A DNA stretch of 64,000 nucleotides from Neorhizobium alkalisoli (GTDB lineage Bacteria > Pseudomonadota > Alphaproteobacteria > Rhizobiales > Rhizobiaceae), in the NCBI RefSeq assembly GCF_007829835.1, contig NZ_VIWP01000001.1, forward strand, positions 434,001 to 498,000. The letters run 5' to 3'. Both the position numbers and the translations under genes were made by a program. Positions 36,668 to 46,856 of the stretch are shown piece by piece. The notes under the pieces are model-generated. The model was not told the origin of the DNA and did no database searches. It saw nothing but the letters and a program-made list of their open reading frames with translations. How positions within the stretch are numbered: the stretch's first letter is position 1; each line of letters opens with the position of its first letter.

Positions 36668-37657
36668 ATGAACCGTCTTCTGAAACATCGCGAAATCCTG
36701 CTTGTCGGCATTATCGCCATCATGGTTGCCGGGTTCTCCACCCGCGCGGCCGGCTTCGCCATGCCGAGCAATCTCGCCAATATCTTTAACGACACGTCGA
36801 TCCTGATCATCCTGGCGCTCGGCCAGATGACGGTGATCCTGACGAAATCGATCGACCTCTCCGTCGCCGCCAACCTCGCCTTCACCGGCATGGCGGTGGC
36901 GATGACGGACGCGGCGTTCCCCGGCCTGCCGCTCGTGCTTCTCGTCGTCATGGCGATCAGCATCGGGGCCGCACTCGGCGCGATCAACGGCTATCTCGTC
37001 TGGGCGATCCAGATCCCGCCGATCGTCGTGACACTGGGGACACTCACCATCTACCGCGGCATGGCCTTCGTCCTCTCCGGCGGCGCCTGGGTCAATTCCC
37101 ATCAGATGACACCGACCTTCCTCAATTTCCCGCGCCTGCCCGTGCTCGGCCTGCCGATCCTGTCCTGGATCGCGATCGTCATCCTTCTCCTGATGTGGGG
37201 GCTTTTGACCCGCACCGCCTTCGGCCGCGCGGCCTATGCGGCGGGCGGCAATCCGACCGCTGCGGTCTATGCCGGCATCGATATCGGCCGCACCCGCTTC
37301 TTCGCCTTCGTTCTCTCGGGCGCTCTCGCCGGTCTTTCCGGTTATCTCTGGGTGTCGCGTTATGCCGTCGCCTATGTCGATGTCGCGGCAGGTTTCGAAC
37401 TTGATACGGTCGCCGCTTGCGTCATCGGCGGTATTTCGATTGCGGGCGGCATCGGCTCGGTGGGCGGCGCCCTGCTCGGCGCGCTGTTTCTCGGCGTCAT
37501 CAAGAACGCACTTCCCGTCATCGGCATCTCGCCTTTCGCGCAGATGGCGATCTCCGGCATCGTCATCGTGCTCGCCGTCGTCTTCAACGCCCGCGCCGAG
37601 CGCCGCGCCGGCCGCATCATCCTGCGCGATCGCGGCGCCAAGGAGGTTTCCGCATGA
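36668..37657 (+). CDS. rhaP: Rhamnose ABC transporter permease
   Basis: A 329-residue BPD_transp_2 (CUT2) permease with about nine to ten helices, including the conserved segments IDLSVAANLAFTGMAVA and GGISIAGGIGSVGGALLGAL. The frame is open from 36560, but ATG 36668 with GGGAG upstream begins the homologous protein. It overlaps rhaQ by ATGA (37654-37657). Confidence 0.94.
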   Translation: MNRLLKHREILLVGIIAIMVAGFSTRAAGFAMPSNLANIFNDTSILIILALGQMTVILTKSIDLSVAANLAFTGMAVAMTDAAFPGLPLVLLVVMAISIGAALGAINGYLVWAIQIPPIVVTLGTLTIYRGMAFVLSGGAWVNSHQMTPTFLNFPRLPVLGLPILSWIAIVILLLMWGLLTRTAFGRAAYAAGGNPTAAVYAGIDIGRTRFFAFVLSGALAGLSGYLWVSRYAVAYVDVAAGFELDTVAACVIGGISIAGGIGSVGGALLGALFLGVIKNALPVIGISPFAQMAISGIVIVLAVVFNARAERRAGRIILRDRGAKEVSA

Positions 37658-38682
37658 GCGATCTTTCCGCTGAAACCCACACCGCCGGGCCACGCGCCCG
37701 CCAAACCATTCCGGATCGTCTGGGAACGCCGGTCAGCCGCATGCTCGGCAGCTGGGAAGTGCTTCTGTTCGGCGTGGCGGTGGTGATCTTCATCGCCAAT
37801 TCCTTCGCCTCGCCCTACTTCCTCAATGCCTGGAACCTGTCGGACGCGACATTCAACTTCACCGAAAAGGCGATGATCGCCTTTGCCATGGCCATGCTGG
37901 TCATTGCCGGTGAGATCGATCTTTCGGTCGCAGCCATCATCGCGCTTGCCTCGACCGCCATGGGTGCGGCGGCTCAGATGGGTATCGGCACGGCCGGGCT
38001 GGTGGGGATCGGCCTCAGCACCGGACTTCTCTGCGGCGCGATCAATGGCGCACTGGTCTCAGGCCTAAAACTGCCTTCGATCGTCGTGACGATCGGCACG
38101 ATGAGCCTGTTCCGCGGCATTTCCTATATCGTCCTTGGCGACAAGGCCTATGGCAATTATCCCGAAGACTTCGCCTATTTCGGCCAGGGCTATGTCGTCT
38201 GGGCCTTCTCCTTCGAATTCGTGCTGTTTGCCGTGCTTGCCGTCATCTTCGGCATCGTCCTGCATGCCACGAATTTCGGGCGCCAGATCTTCGTCATCGG
38301 CAATAACGAATTCGCGGCCCGTTTTTCCGGCATTCCGGTGGAACGGGTGAAATTCATTCTGTTTCTACTGACCGGCCTGATGTCCGGCATTGCCGCCGTC
38401 TGCCTCACCTCACGCCTCGGCTCGACCCGGCCGTCGATCGCTCAAGGCTGGGAGCTTGAAGCCGTCACCATGGTCGTGCTCGGCGGCGTCTCCATTCTCG
38501 GCGGCGCGGGCACGATCGCCGGTGTCGTCATCGCCGCCTTCGTCATGGGCCTCGTCACCTTCGGGCTTGGCCTGTTGAACGTGCCGGGCATCGTCATGTC
38601 GATCTTCGTCGGGCTGCTTCTGATCATCACCATCGCGCTGCCGATCATCGCAAGGCGCATCAAATATGCGAGCGGCAAATGA
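37654..38682 (+). CDS. rhaQ: Rhamnose ABC transporter permease, second
   Basis: A 342-residue CUT2 permease, paralogous to RhaP, with the same motifs [18 protein letters not shown] and [26 protein letters not shown] is five bases before ATG 37654, which overlaps the rhaP stop. It also overlaps rhaU by ATGA (38679-38682). Two distinct permeases form the heterodimeric channel of the rhamnose importer, as in R. leguminosarum. Confidence 0.94.
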   Translation: MSDLSAETHTAGPRARQTIPDRLGTPVSRMLGSWEVLLFGVAVVIFIANSFASPYFLNAWNLSDATFNFTEKAMIAFAMAMLVIAGEIDLSVAAIIALASTAMGAAAQMGIGTAGLVGIGLSTGLLCGAINGALVSGLKLPSIVVTIGTMSLFRGISYIVLGDKAYGNYPEDFAYFGQGYVVWAFSFEFVLFAVLAVIFGIVLHATNFGRQIFVIGNNEFAARFSGIPVERVKFILFLLTGLMSGIAAVCLTSRLGSTRPSIAQGWELEAVTMVVLGGVSILGGAGTIAGVVIAAFVMGLVTFGLGLLNVPGIVMSIFVGLLLIITIALPIIARRIKYASGK

Positions 38683-38999
38683 GTTTCGAAAAACACGCCT
38701 TCAAGATGAAGCTTCATCCCGGAATGGAGGAAGAATATCGCAGGCGGCATGACGAGATCTGGCCGGAACTGGTCCAGCTTCTCCACGAGGCAGGCGCCAG
38801 CGATTATTCGATCCATCTCGACCGCGAGACCAACACACTGTTTGGAGTGCTTATCCGTCCATTGGATCATGGGATGGCAAGCCTGCCGGACCATCCAGTG
38901 ATGAAGCGCTGGTGGGCACATATGGCCGATATCATGGAGACCAATCCGGACAACTCGCCTGTCCAGAGCGATCTCGTGACGGTGTTTCACCTGCCATGA
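38679..38999 (+). CDS. rhaU: L-rhamnose mutarotase
   Basis: A 106-residue dimeric alpha/beta-barrel-type mutarotase (RhaU/RhaM/YiiL), with the characteristic segments [23 protein letters not shown] (His at the active site), [10 protein letters not shown] and the C-terminal [12 protein letters not shown]. It interconverts alpha and beta anomers of L-rhamnose for the isomerase. Both ends overlap neighbours by four bases (ATGA at 38679-38682 and 38996-38999). Confidence 0.95.
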   Translation: MSFEKHAFKMKLHPGMEEEYRRRHDEIWPELVQLLHEAGASDYSIHLDRETNTLFGVLIRPLDHGMASLPDHPVMKRWWAHMADIMETNPDNSPVQSDLVTVFHLP

Positions 39000-40414
39000 C
39001 GGGTTTTGAAAAAATCGCCGTGCTCGATATCGGCAAGACCAATGCCAAGGTCGTCGTGCTCGATTGCGCGACGGGTGCGGAAATCGCCGAAAAGCGGACA
39101 CCCAACCGGATCATCGTCGGGCCGCCTTACCCGCATTACGATATCGACGCGTTGTGGGCCTTCGTGCTCGAAGCATTGAAGGCTTTTGCGGTCGAACCCG
39201 GCTTTGACGCGATTTCGATCACTACCCATGGCGCATCCATGGCGCTTCTGGATACCGAGGGAAAGCTCGCGCTGCCTGTGCTGGATTACGAGTATTCCTA
39301 CCCGCAGGCGGTTCAGCGGGCCTATGCCGCGATCAGACCGGATTTTTCCAAATCATTCTCACCGGCATTGCCGGGCGGGCTGAACGCAGGTGCGCAGCTC
39401 CATTTCCAGAAAGAGACCTTTCCCGCCGAATTTGCGCGGGCGAAAACGATCCTCACCTATCCGCAATACTGGGCTTTTCGCCTGACGGGCATAGCCGCCA
39501 ACGAGGTCACCTCACTCGGTTGCCATACCGACCTCTGGCACCCGCGCGAAGGTACTTATTCCTCCCTCGTGGACACGCTGGATATCAGGGATCGAATGGC
39601 GCCGATCCGGTCGGCCTTCGATGCGCTTGGCCCGGTGCAGCCAGGGATCGCCGCAAAGTTCGGCCTTACCAAACCGGTACCTGTCTATTGCGGCATCCAT
39701 GATTCCAATGCCTCGCTGCTTGCCCATCTGATCGGCCGCGAGCCGCCCTTCGCCGTCGTTTCGACCGGTACATGGGTGGTCAATTTTGCCGTTGGTGGCG
39801 ATCTCGACCATCTCGATCCGGCACGTGATACACTCGCCAATGTCGATGCCTATGGCCGCGCCGTGCCATCGTCGCGCTTCATGGGCGGGCGTGAATTCGA
39901 GCTTTTTACAGCCGAACTCGGCGACCTTGATCAGGCGGCTGCGCTGAAGGCACTGCCTGACGTGATCGGCCGCAAACTCTTTGTCTTTCCAAGCCTCGCA
40001 GACGGTTCCGGACCCTATCCGGAACACAGGCGGCAATCCGGGGGTGTAGCGGACGGATCGGTGACCGAGCGTTGGGCGGCTGCCTGCCTTTACCTCGCGC
40101 TGATGACCCGAACCTGTCTCGACCTGATCGGCGCGAAGGGCATGGTTCTGGTCGAGGGGCCATTTTCGCGGAACGCGCTGTATCTCAAGCTTCTCGCTGC
40201 CCTGACGGAAAGAGATGTCATGGCAGTCTCAGGCTCGACCGGCACGGCACAGGGTGCGGCCATGCTTGCCGGCGTAATAGTATCGGAAAACATGTCCGAG
40301 GCCGGTATTGCGCCTGCGTCAATCGACAGGCTTCATGACTACGCCGCGGCATGGCGAAACGAGATGGAAGCGGGCGGAAATGATGCCCGTGTCCATCTCG
40401 TATCAAGTCATTAG
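38996..40414 (+). CDS. rhaK: Rhamnulokinase-type FGGY sugar kinase
   Basis: A 472-residue FGGY-family kinase with the phosphate-binding start [14 protein letters not shown], the substrate segment [22 protein letters not shown], and the C-terminal nucleotide site VEGPFSRN / [11 protein letters not shown]. It phosphorylates rhamnulose. In R. leguminosarum RhaK is also needed for activity of the RhaSTPQ importer, a useful caution when reading mutants. It is last in rhaRSTPQUK, and its end overlaps the convergent ATPase gene by four bases with no terminator visible. Confidence 0.93.
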   Translation: MTGFEKIAVLDIGKTNAKVVVLDCATGAEIAEKRTPNRIIVGPPYPHYDIDALWAFVLEALKAFAVEPGFDAISITTHGASMALLDTEGKLALPVLDYEYSYPQAVQRAYAAIRPDFSKSFSPALPGGLNAGAQLHFQKETFPAEFARAKTILTYPQYWAFRLTGIAANEVTSLGCHTDLWHPREGTYSSLVDTLDIRDRMAPIRSAFDALGPVQPGIAAKFGLTKPVPVYCGIHDSNASLLAHLIGREPPFAVVSTGTWVVNFAVGGDLDHLDPARDTLANVDAYGRAVPSSRFMGGREFELFTAELGDLDQAAALKALPDVIGRKLFVFPSLADGSGPYPEHRRQSGGVADGSVTERWAAACLYLALMTRTCLDLIGAKGMVLVEGPFSRNALYLKLLAALTERDVMAVSGSTGTAQGAAMLAGVIVSENMSEAGIAPASIDRLHDYAAAWRNEMEAGGNDARVHLVSSH

Positions 40415-41496
40415 GCGCGCCGTAGCGAAAGGCCGGTGCCTGCATCGAAAAGATGAAGCCGTGCCTCGTCGAAGGAGAAATGCACGACATCGCCGCTCTT
40501 CGGGCAGGAGGATGCCTTGCACAGCGCACCGACTTCCTTGCCGGCGATGGTGAACGTCACCAGCGCATCATTGCCATGGAACTCGATGAGATCGGCGATA
40601 CCGGACAGAACATTGCCACCTTCGCCTTCCACACGCACAAGATCCGGCGGGCGAACGCCAAGCACGATCTTCTGCCCGGCCTTGAGATCGAAATCCCCGC
40701 CGGAAATGCGGATATCCTTGCCTTCGCCCTTCAGCAGCCAGCCATTGCCGTCAGAGGCCGCCGTGACATCGATGAAATTCATGTTCGGCGTGCCGATAAA
40801 GCCCGCAACGAACAGGGTGCGCGGCCGCTCGTAGATTTCCGCGGGAGATCCGACCTGTTCGATCGCACCTGCTTTCATCAGCACGATCCGGTCGGCAAGC
40901 GTCATCGCCTCCAGTTGGTCATGCGTCACATAGATCGTCGTCGTCTGCAGCTTCTGGTGAAGCCGGGCGATCTCGACGCGCATGTGGTGGCGCAGTTTCG
41001 CATCGAGGTTGGACAGCGGTTCGTCGAACAGAAAAACTTTTGGCGTCTTGATCATCGCGCGCGCGATAGCGACGCGCTGCTGCTGGCCGCCCGACAGTTC
41101 GGTCGGCTTCCGCGACAGGTAGGGTTCGAGGCCGAGCGTTGCCGAGACAGCCTTGATCCGCTGGTCGATCTCGGCCTTCGGAACCTTCATGCGCTTCAGG
41201 CCGAAGGCGATATTGTCGTAGATCGTCATATGCGGATAGAGCGCATAATTCTGAAAGACCATGGCGACGCCGCGATCGCGCGGCTCAAGATCGTTGACCG
41301 CAGTGCCGCCGATCGAAACAGTGCCGCCGGAAATCTCCTCGAGCCCGGCGATCATACGCAACAGCGTCGACTTTCCACAGCCGGAGGGGCCCAGGAAAAC
41401 GATGAATTCACGGTCGGCGACATCGAGATTGAAGTCACGAATGACATTGATCGCCCCGTAGCTCTTGTCGACATGGGCGCAGGTGATGTTTGACAT
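40411..41496 (-). CDS. Carbohydrate ABC transporter ATP-binding protein (UgpC/MalK type)
   Basis: A 361-residue ATPase with Walker [10 protein letters not shown] (about 36-44), signature LSGGQQQR, Walker [15 protein letters not shown] and a C-terminal TOBE/OB regulatory domain (about 235-355). It is last in the AraC-controlled minus-strand operon (SBP, two permeases, dehydrogenase, ATPase). GGAGG precedes the ATG. The imported substrate is probably a polyol, judged from the dehydrogenase next to it. Confidence 0.93.
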   Translation of the reverse strand: MSNITCAHVDKSYGAINVIRDFNLDVADREFIVFLGPSGCGKSTLLRMIAGLEEISGGTVSIGGTAVNDLEPRDRGVAMVFQNYALYPHMTIYDNIAFGLKRMKVPKAEIDQRIKAVSATLGLEPYLSRKPTELSGGQQQRVAIARAMIKTPKVFLFDEPLSNLDAKLRHHMRVEIARLHQKLQTTTIYVTHDQLEAMTLADRIVLMKAGAIEQVGSPAEIYERPRTLFVAGFIGTPNMNFIDVTAASDGNGWLLKGEGKDIRISGGDFDLKAGQKIVLGVRPPDLVRVEGEGGNVLSGIADLIEFHGNDALVTFTIAGKEVGALCKASSCPKSGDVVHFSFDEARLHLFDAGTGLSLRRA

Positions 41497-41497
41497 T

Positions 41498-42544
41498 TCA
41501 GTTTCCTCCGCCTTCCATCAGGATCTGCAGCTTCACATCCGTCGGGCGCGCCGAAGCTGCCCGTTCGAAAGCGGCGATACTGTCCCTGAAATTGAAGGTC
41601 TCGGTGATCAGCGGATTGAGATCCACCTTGCCGGACGCGATCAGCTGCAGGGCGCGGTCGAAGATATTGGCATAACGGAAGACCGTTTCGATGCGGACTT
41701 CCTTGGCGATCGCTCCCGATACGTCGAAAGTCACCGGCTCGACCGGCAGGCCGACCATGACGAGCGTGCCGCCCGGCCGGACGAGATCGAACAGACCCTT
41801 ATAGGCCTTGGGGCTGCCGCTTGCCTCGAACACGACGTCCGCGCCCCAGCCCTCGGTCTCGGCACTGATCACATCCGCCAGAGAACGCTCGCCGATATTG
41901 ACCGGAATGATGCCCTGATACTTGCCGGCAATCGCCAGCTTCTCGGCGCTGAAATCGGAGACGTAGACGCGGCTGCAGCCGCCGGCGAGAGCTGCGAGTG
42001 CCACCATGATGCCGATCGGGCCGCAGCCGATGACGGCGGCTACATCGCCCGGCGCGATATGGGCGCGGGCAGCTGCCTGCATGCCGATCGCAAAGGGCTC
42101 GACCATCGCACCTTCGGCAAAGGTGACATTGTCCGGCAGTTTGTAGGTGAAGGCCGCCGGGTGCACGACATAGGGCGTCAGCACACCATGGATCGGCGGC
42201 GTCGCCCAAAAGCGAACGCTCGGATCGACATTGTAGATGCCGAGCTTGGAGGCACGCGAAGAAAGGTCCGGAATGCCCGGCTCCATGCAGACACGATCGC
42301 CGACTGCAAGATTGTGGACGTTTGTGCCGACCTCGACAACCGTACCGGCCGCCTCATGGCCAAGCACCATCGGCTCGCGCAGCACGAAGGGGCCGATGGC
42401 ACCGTGGGTGTAATAATGAACGTCGCTGCCGCACACGCCGACCGTGTGGATCCTGATCTTGACGTCGTTCGGACCAAGTTCCAGCGGCAGGTCGATCTCC
42501 CTGAGAGCCAGCACGCCTTTTTGCTCAAGGACAAGAGCTTCCAT
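41498..42544 (-). CDS. Polyol (xylitol/sorbitol-type) dehydrogenase, MDR superfamily
   Basis: A 348-residue zinc-dependent medium-chain dehydrogenase with catalytic Zn ligands Cys in [11 protein letters not shown] and the His-Glu of GHEAAG, and the Rossmann motif IGCGPIG. The CGSDVHYY start places it with D-xylulose reductase/sorbitol dehydrogenases. The four structural-zinc cysteines found after EPG in many relatives are absent (the segment reads [15 protein letters not shown]). It lies in the importer operon between permease and ATPase genes, one base from the latter, and should oxidise the imported polyol to a ketose. Confidence 0.9.
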   Translation of the reverse strand: MEALVLEQKGVLALREIDLPLELGPNDVKIRIHTVGVCGSDVHYYTHGAIGPFVLREPMVLGHEAAGTVVEVGTNVHNLAVGDRVCMEPGIPDLSSRASKLGIYNVDPSVRFWATPPIHGVLTPYVVHPAAFTYKLPDNVTFAEGAMVEPFAIGMQAAARAHIAPGDVAAVIGCGPIGIMVALAALAGGCSRVYVSDFSAEKLAIAGKYQGIIPVNIGERSLADVISAETEGWGADVVFEASGSPKAYKGLFDLVRPGGTLVMVGLPVEPVTFDVSGAIAKEVRIETVFRYANIFDRALQLIASGKVDLNPLITETFNFRDSIAAFERAASARPTDVKLQILMEGGGN

Positions 42545-42561
42545 ATCCGTGATCCTTTATT

Positions 42562-43383
42562 TTACGATGACTTGCGCTTGAAGGCGCTGTTGAGCATGCC
42601 GCTCAGGACTCCGATGAAGAGCAGCGGCGGAATGGAGAGAAGAACGACGGAGGCATTGAGAATGCCCCAGGGCACGTCGCGGCCCAGCTGCGTCAGTTCG
42701 GAGGCGACGATCGGCAGGGTTTTCGCATCCGAGGTCGTCAGCATCAGTGCGATGAGGAATTCGTTCCAGACCAGCACGAAGGCGAAAGCGACGGCGCCGA
42801 TCAGCGACCGCGAGGCGATCGGCAGAGCAATCAGGAAGAAGACCGCGAAGGGACCGTAACCATCGACGCGTGCGGCCTCCTCGACCTCTTTCGGCACACG
42901 GGCGAAGGCCGGCACGCTCAGCCAGATCACCGTCGCCAGCGTCAGCAGCGTATAGGTAACGATCATCGACAGGCGCGTGTCGTAGAAGCCGGAATTGAGC
43001 CAGATGACCATCAGCGGAATGGCAACAGCAACGGGTGGCAGAAAGCGAAGCGACAGGACGAAGAACTGGATATCCTTCGTCCACCGGTTCGGATAACGGG
43101 CAAGCGCATAGGCCGCCGGTAATCCGAGCAAAGCGCCGACCAGAACGGCAGCGCCGGAAATCAGCACCGAGTTCACCAGGCCTGCAAAGACGCTGTCGCG
43201 GCCCAGAACATAGGCAAAATTATCCAGCGTCGGTGTGAAGAAGAAAAGCGGCGTCGGCGTGACGATGTCGACGCGGTTCTTGAAGGCGTTGAGCGTGGTC
43301 CAGAACACCGGAAACACGGCGGAGAAGGCGGCCAGTGCAAGGATGACCTGGCCGACCGTTCGGCCCATATGGCGACGGCTCAT
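42562..43383 (-). CDS. Carbohydrate ABC transporter permease (MalG type)
   Basis: A 273-residue inner-membrane permease with six helices and the EAA loop (EVEEAARVDGYGPFAVFFLIALP) that contacts the ATPase. It overlaps the MalF-type gene by ATGA (43380-43383). Together they form the CUT1 channel of the importer fed by the 44340-45617 binding protein. Confidence 0.93.
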   Translation of the reverse strand: MSRRHMGRTVGQVILALAAFSAVFPVFWTTLNAFKNRVDIVTPTPLFFFTPTLDNFAYVLGRDSVFAGLVNSVLISGAAVLVGALLGLPAAYALARYPNRWTKDIQFFVLSLRFLPPVAVAIPLMVIWLNSGFYDTRLSMIVTYTLLTLATVIWLSVPAFARVPKEVEEAARVDGYGPFAVFFLIALPIASRSLIGAVAFAFVLVWNEFLIALMLTTSDAKTLPIVASELTQLGRDVPWGILNASVVLLSIPPLLFIGVLSGMLNSAFKRKSS

Positions 43384-44246
43384 ATCTTCGCCCTCTTCCA
43401 GATGAAGGTGAAGGCCACCGATGTCGCGATCATCATCAGGACCGCCATGCTCGAGGCATAGGAGATGCGGCCGGATTCGATGAACCCTTGCGAGAATGCG
43501 TACATATCAAGCGTTTCCGTGGAGATGCCCGGCCCGCCGCGGGTCATGACATAGATGAGGTCGAAGGCGCGCAGCGACTCGATCATCTTGACGAATGCAA
43601 GCGAGATCAGTGGCGCCTTGAGCATGGGCAGCGCCACATAGGCATAGATTTCCCAGGTCTTCGCATGATCGAGCCGCGCTGCCTCGAAAGGCTGTGGCGG
43701 CAGGGTTTCAAGCAGTTTCAGCACGATGACGGCGAAGAACAGGCCCCATTGCCAGACATCGACCAACGCCACGGTGCCGAGCGCCGTGAATGGATTGGAC
43801 AGGAGGTCGAGTGGCTGGCCGGTAATCGCCTTATAGGGATAGGTGATGATGCCGTAGAGCGGATGAAAGGCGAATTTCCAGACGAAGGCGGCCGAGACGC
43901 GCGGCAGGATGACCGGCATCAGGAACAGCAGCGACAGGAAATTGCGCATCTTGGCCGAAGCACATTCGAAGAGAAGAATGCCGAGACCGACGGCGATGAC
44001 GAGGGTCAGTGCAACCGTCAAAATTTCCCAGGTCAGCGAGACCTTGATGGCATTGAGAAAACGGCGGTCGGAAAAGAGCGCGATATAGTTTTCCAAGCCG
44101 ATAAACCGGCCATCCGGACGGCTGAGTTCGCGGTCCTGGAAGGATATGAAGACCGCATAGACCGTCGGCACCAGCGCCAGCACGGCGAGGATCGCCATGG
44201 CGGGCGTCAGAAAGACGGTCGGCAGCAAAGAACGTGCGTTTTTCAT
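43380..44246 (-). CDS. Carbohydrate ABC transporter permease (MalF type)
   Basis: A 288-residue CUT1 permease with the EAA loop (PPQPFEAARLDHAKTWEIYAYVALPML) and six helices. GGAGG lies upstream of ATG 44246. A 9-bp GC-rich hairpin in the gap to the binding-protein gene separates its expression from that of the more abundant binding protein. Confidence 0.93.
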   Translation of the reverse strand: MKNARSLLPTVFLTPAMAILAVLALVPTVYAVFISFQDRELSRPDGRFIGLENYIALFSDRRFLNAIKVSLTWEILTVALTLVIAVGLGILLFECASAKMRNFLSLLFLMPVILPRVSAAFVWKFAFHPLYGIITYPYKAITGQPLDLLSNPFTALGTVALVDVWQWGLFFAVIVLKLLETLPPQPFEAARLDHAKTWEIYAYVALPMLKAPLISLAFVKMIESLRAFDLIYVMTRGGPGISTETLDMYAFSQGFIESGRISYASSMAVLMMIATSVAFTFIWKRAKI

Positions 44247-44289
44247 GAAATCACTCCTCCGGCCGAAAAAGCGCCGTGGGGCAGAAGAT

Positions 44290-44311
44290 CCCGGCGGGAA
44301 AACCCGCCGGG
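44290..44311 (-). terminator. Intra-operon hairpin between binding-protein and permease genes
   Basis: CCCGGCGGG (44290-44298) and CCCGCCGGG (44303-44311) enclose AAAA (TTTT on the transcribed strand). There is no T-run after it. Such hairpins commonly stabilise the binding-protein mRNA or reduce downstream transcription. Confidence 0.5.
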
Positions 44312-44339
44312 GCTGCGATACGATGTGGGTAAGAGCGCC

Positions 44340-45617
44340 TTACTGGCCGCGGGCAACCAGATCCTTGGCAAAGCCGTTCAGCTCGTCGAGACCACCCTTG
44401 ATGTCGGTACGGGTGCCGGTGATCAGCTCTTCGAGGATGATGCCCCAGCGGTCACCCAGATCCGGCCACTGCGCGCTCTGCCAGAAGTTGACCGCGGTCA
44501 CCTTGCCGGTATCGGCCAAAGCCTGACCGAGGGCTGCGCCATACATGTCGGCAAAGGTCTTGCTGGTCATGACGCTGGTGCGGTTGAGCTCGCTGAACTG
44601 GCCTTCTGCAAGACGGCGCTGTTCGTTTTCCTTCGACGTCGCCCAGCCGATGAAGAGACCGGCGCATTGCTTGGCCGCTTCGTCCTTGTTGGCCTTGGCG
44701 CCGATCGCCAGACCATGGCCATAACCACCGCCGGTGAGCGGCGTCGGAGGCGGTGCGTAGCCGATCTTGTCGGCAACCTGCGAGGACTTCTTGTCGAGCG
44801 CCATGCCGACCAGCGGCGTGGATTCGATCAGCATTGCAACCTGGCCGGAGGTGAAGGCGCCAACCGCCTCGTCCCAGCCGCCGGTCTGGCTGCCCGGAGC
44901 GGAATACTTGAACAGTTCCAGATAGGTCTGGGTTGCCTTCACGGCTGCGTCGCCATCAAAGACAGGCGTCTTGCCGTCGAACCACTGGCCGCCAAAGCCT
45001 TTGAAGAAGGGCATCCAGCGCCAGACATTCGCACCCGAGCCACGTTGGCCGCGCAGCGCGGTACCGTAAATGCCCTTGTCCGGCTGGTTCAGCTTCTTGA
45101 CGGCCGCGACATACTCGTCGAGCGTCTTCGGCGGCTGGATGCCGGCAGCTTCCAGCAGATCCTTGCGGTAGACCATCAGGTCACCGCCACCGGTCAGCGG
45201 CGCGAACCAGACTTTGCCGTCATAGGTCGCGACCTTCTGGCGGCCAGGATCGAAATCCGCGTAGTCATAGTCTTTCGGATAATAGTTCTGAAGCGGTGCC
45301 AGCCAGCCAGAAGATGCAAAGAGCGCAACATTGGCTTCGTCAACATAGTACACATTGTACTTGCCGATCGTCGAAGCATCGGCCTTCGTCTTGGCGCGCC
45401 GGTCATTCTCGTTCAGATAGTCGATCTTGAAATCGGCGCCGCCGCTGAGCTTGGCGAACTCGTCCTTGTACTTTTCCAGAAGCGTCAGGCCATCGCGCGG
45501 CTGCGCGAGAACCCGGATCGTGCCGGAGCACTCTGCTGCAGATGCGAAATGCACCGAGCCGCCGAAAAATGCGCATGCGATAGCGATGCTCGAAACGAGC
45601 GTATTCATCTTCTTCAT
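44340..45617 (-). CDS. Carbohydrate ABC transporter substrate-binding protein
   Basis: A 425-residue CUT1 binding protein (SBP_bac_1) with a signal peptide of about 28 residues ending FASA, followed by AECSGTIRVLAQPRDGLTLLEKY. The frame extends to 45680, but ATG 45617 has GGAGG six bases upstream. It is the first structural gene downstream of the AraC regulator gene and shares its strand. The 155-base gap 45618-45772 holds its promoter and a small dyad, TTTAA-TGCG-TTAAA (45755-45768). Confidence 0.9.
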   Translation of the reverse strand: MKKMNTLVSSIAIACAFFGGSVHFASAAECSGTIRVLAQPRDGLTLLEKYKDEFAKLSGGADFKIDYLNENDRRAKTKADASTIGKYNVYYVDEANVALFASSGWLAPLQNYYPKDYDYADFDPGRQKVATYDGKVWFAPLTGGGDLMVYRKDLLEAAGIQPPKTLDEYVAAVKKLNQPDKGIYGTALRGQRGSGANVWRWMPFFKGFGGQWFDGKTPVFDGDAAVKATQTYLELFKYSAPGSQTGGWDEAVGAFTSGQVAMLIESTPLVGMALDKKSSQVADKIGYAPPPTPLTGGGYGHGLAIGAKANKDEAAKQCAGLFIGWATSKENEQRRLAEGQFSELNRTSVMTSKTFADMYGAALGQALADTGKVTAVNFWQSAQWPDLGDRWGIILEELITGTRTDIKGGLDELNGFAKDLVARGQ

Positions 45618-45772
45618 CAGATTCCTCCCTGAAGTCCCACTGCGCGAGACGATGTCCCGAATCGTCCCTGCGCCTCCCAAGCGATCAGATCGCGACTGGG
45701 ATACTAGAGGTTCAGATGACTGAAACTAGCGTTTTGCATGCGCCGAATCTGTACTTTAATGCGTTAAATCGA

Positions 45773-46753
45773 TTAGCTTTCGATCGCCCGGATCGGTCGC
45801 CTCTGGCCCGTCAGCCTGCGATAGGCGGATGGCGTCACCCTGTGCTGGCGCAGGAAGGTTCTATTGAAATTGGAAATATTCAGATAGCCGACCGAAAAAC
45901 AGATGTCGGTAATCGGCATATCCGTCTCAGACAAGAGCTTGCAGGCCTGCCAGATCCTGAGCTTGTTGACGTGGTCGGTAAAACTGTTGCCGGTATTCTT
46001 CTTGAAGAAGCGGGAGAAGGCACTTTCGCTCATGCCGGCAAGCGTTGCTACGTCGACGAGATGGATATCTGAGGCCAGGTTTTCGAAAATGTAGATCAGC
46101 GAGCGCTGCAGCACGTCCAGCGTTTCGGCATCGAGTTTTGGGGCGAATTCCGGCGAGGAGAGGACTTCGTATTCGTCCGAGGCCGAGAGGATGTCGAGAA
46201 GCTGGACGAATAAAGAAAGCCGCGAAAGCCCTTTTGCCGGGCCCATGGCCTCGATCAGATCAACGGCCGCCGCCCGCGTTTCTCCGTGAAAGACCAGTCC
46301 CCGTTCGGAGCGGGCAAAGAAAAGCTCGAGCTGGGCGAATTCCGGCAGCATGGCACTGATCGACCGGACCCGCCCGGGATCGAATTGAATGACGACGTCC
46401 CTGCCCTCGATGATCTCGCCGGGTTCGGTTGCCGTGACCCAGTCATGCGGCAGGTTCGGGCCGACCACCGTCAGATAGCCGGGATGGAACTCCCCGATAT
46501 GGTCGCCGACAAAAGCCATGCCGCTCGATTTGCGCAGCAGATGGATCTCGATTTCCGGATGAAAATTCCAGACGTTTCGCTCCCACGGATAATTGTCGGC
46601 ACGCCACAGGAAAGTCTCGTTCACATCGGTGACGATGTGCTCGTAGGTCGGCAGATGATTGGCGGCAAGATAAGCCGTCTTGGCGCCCAGCGCACGATTG
46701 GCTGCAGTGGACTTGGTATTCTTGAGCATTTCGCGTGCCGCCGGCTGTGTCAC
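45773..46753 (-). CDS. AraC-family transcriptional regulator
   Basis: A 326-residue regulator with an N-terminal cupin sensor (about 45-130, NFHPEIEIHLLRKSSG) and a C-terminal AraC DNA-binding domain (about 222-315) containing both helix-turn-helix units: LVDVATLAGMSESAFSRFFKKNTG and ITDICFSVGYLNISNFNRTFLRQ. The start appears to be GTG 46753 with GGAAG upstream; ATG 46729 is the alternative. It probably activates the adjacent polyol importer-dehydrogenase operon. Confidence 0.92.
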   Translation of the reverse strand: MTQPAAREMLKNTKSTAANRALGAKTAYLAANHLPTYEHIVTDVNETFLWRADNYPWERNVWNFHPEIEIHLLRKSSGMAFVGDHIGEFHPGYLTVVGPNLPHDWVTATEPGEIIEGRDVVIQFDPGRVRSISAMLPEFAQLELFFARSERGLVFHGETRAAAVDLIEAMGPAKGLSRLSLFVQLLDILSASDEYEVLSSPEFAPKLDAETLDVLQRSLIYIFENLASDIHLVDVATLAGMSESAFSRFFKKNTGNSFTDHVNKLRIWQACKLLSETDMPITDICFSVGYLNISNFNRTFLRQHRVTPSAYRRLTGQRRPIRAIES

Positions 46754-46807
46754 TTTCTTCCGTTAGAAAAGGACACGGGATAGCTCCGCGTCAAGGCATC
46801 GATGCCC

Positions 46808-46825
46808 CTGTAGATTGCTCTACAG
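46808..46825. repeat. Small perfect hairpin between MHS transporter and AraC genes
   Basis: CTGTAGA and TCTACAG enclose TTGC, in the 103-base gap between the transporter stop and the AraC start. On the minus strand no T-run follows, so it may be a weak terminator of the upstream operon or an operator for the AraC gene. Confidence 0.35.
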
Positions 46826-46856
46826 AGGCCCTTTTTCCAAGGATCGCTGGTGGTAC

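Noticed and set aside
41465..42859. A 464-residue plus-strand open frame
   Set aside because: It is antisense to the polyol dehydrogenase and permease genes; no motif.
43488..45632. A 714-residue plus-strand open frame
   Set aside because: It lies antisense to the MalF-type permease and binding-protein genes, is Arg/Asp/Gly-rich without any motif, and results from the high G+C third-codon positions of the real genes.
46808..46836. Plus-strand rho-independent terminator
   Set aside because: The hairpin is followed by a T-run on the plus strand, but no plus-strand gene ends here; kept only as a repeat.
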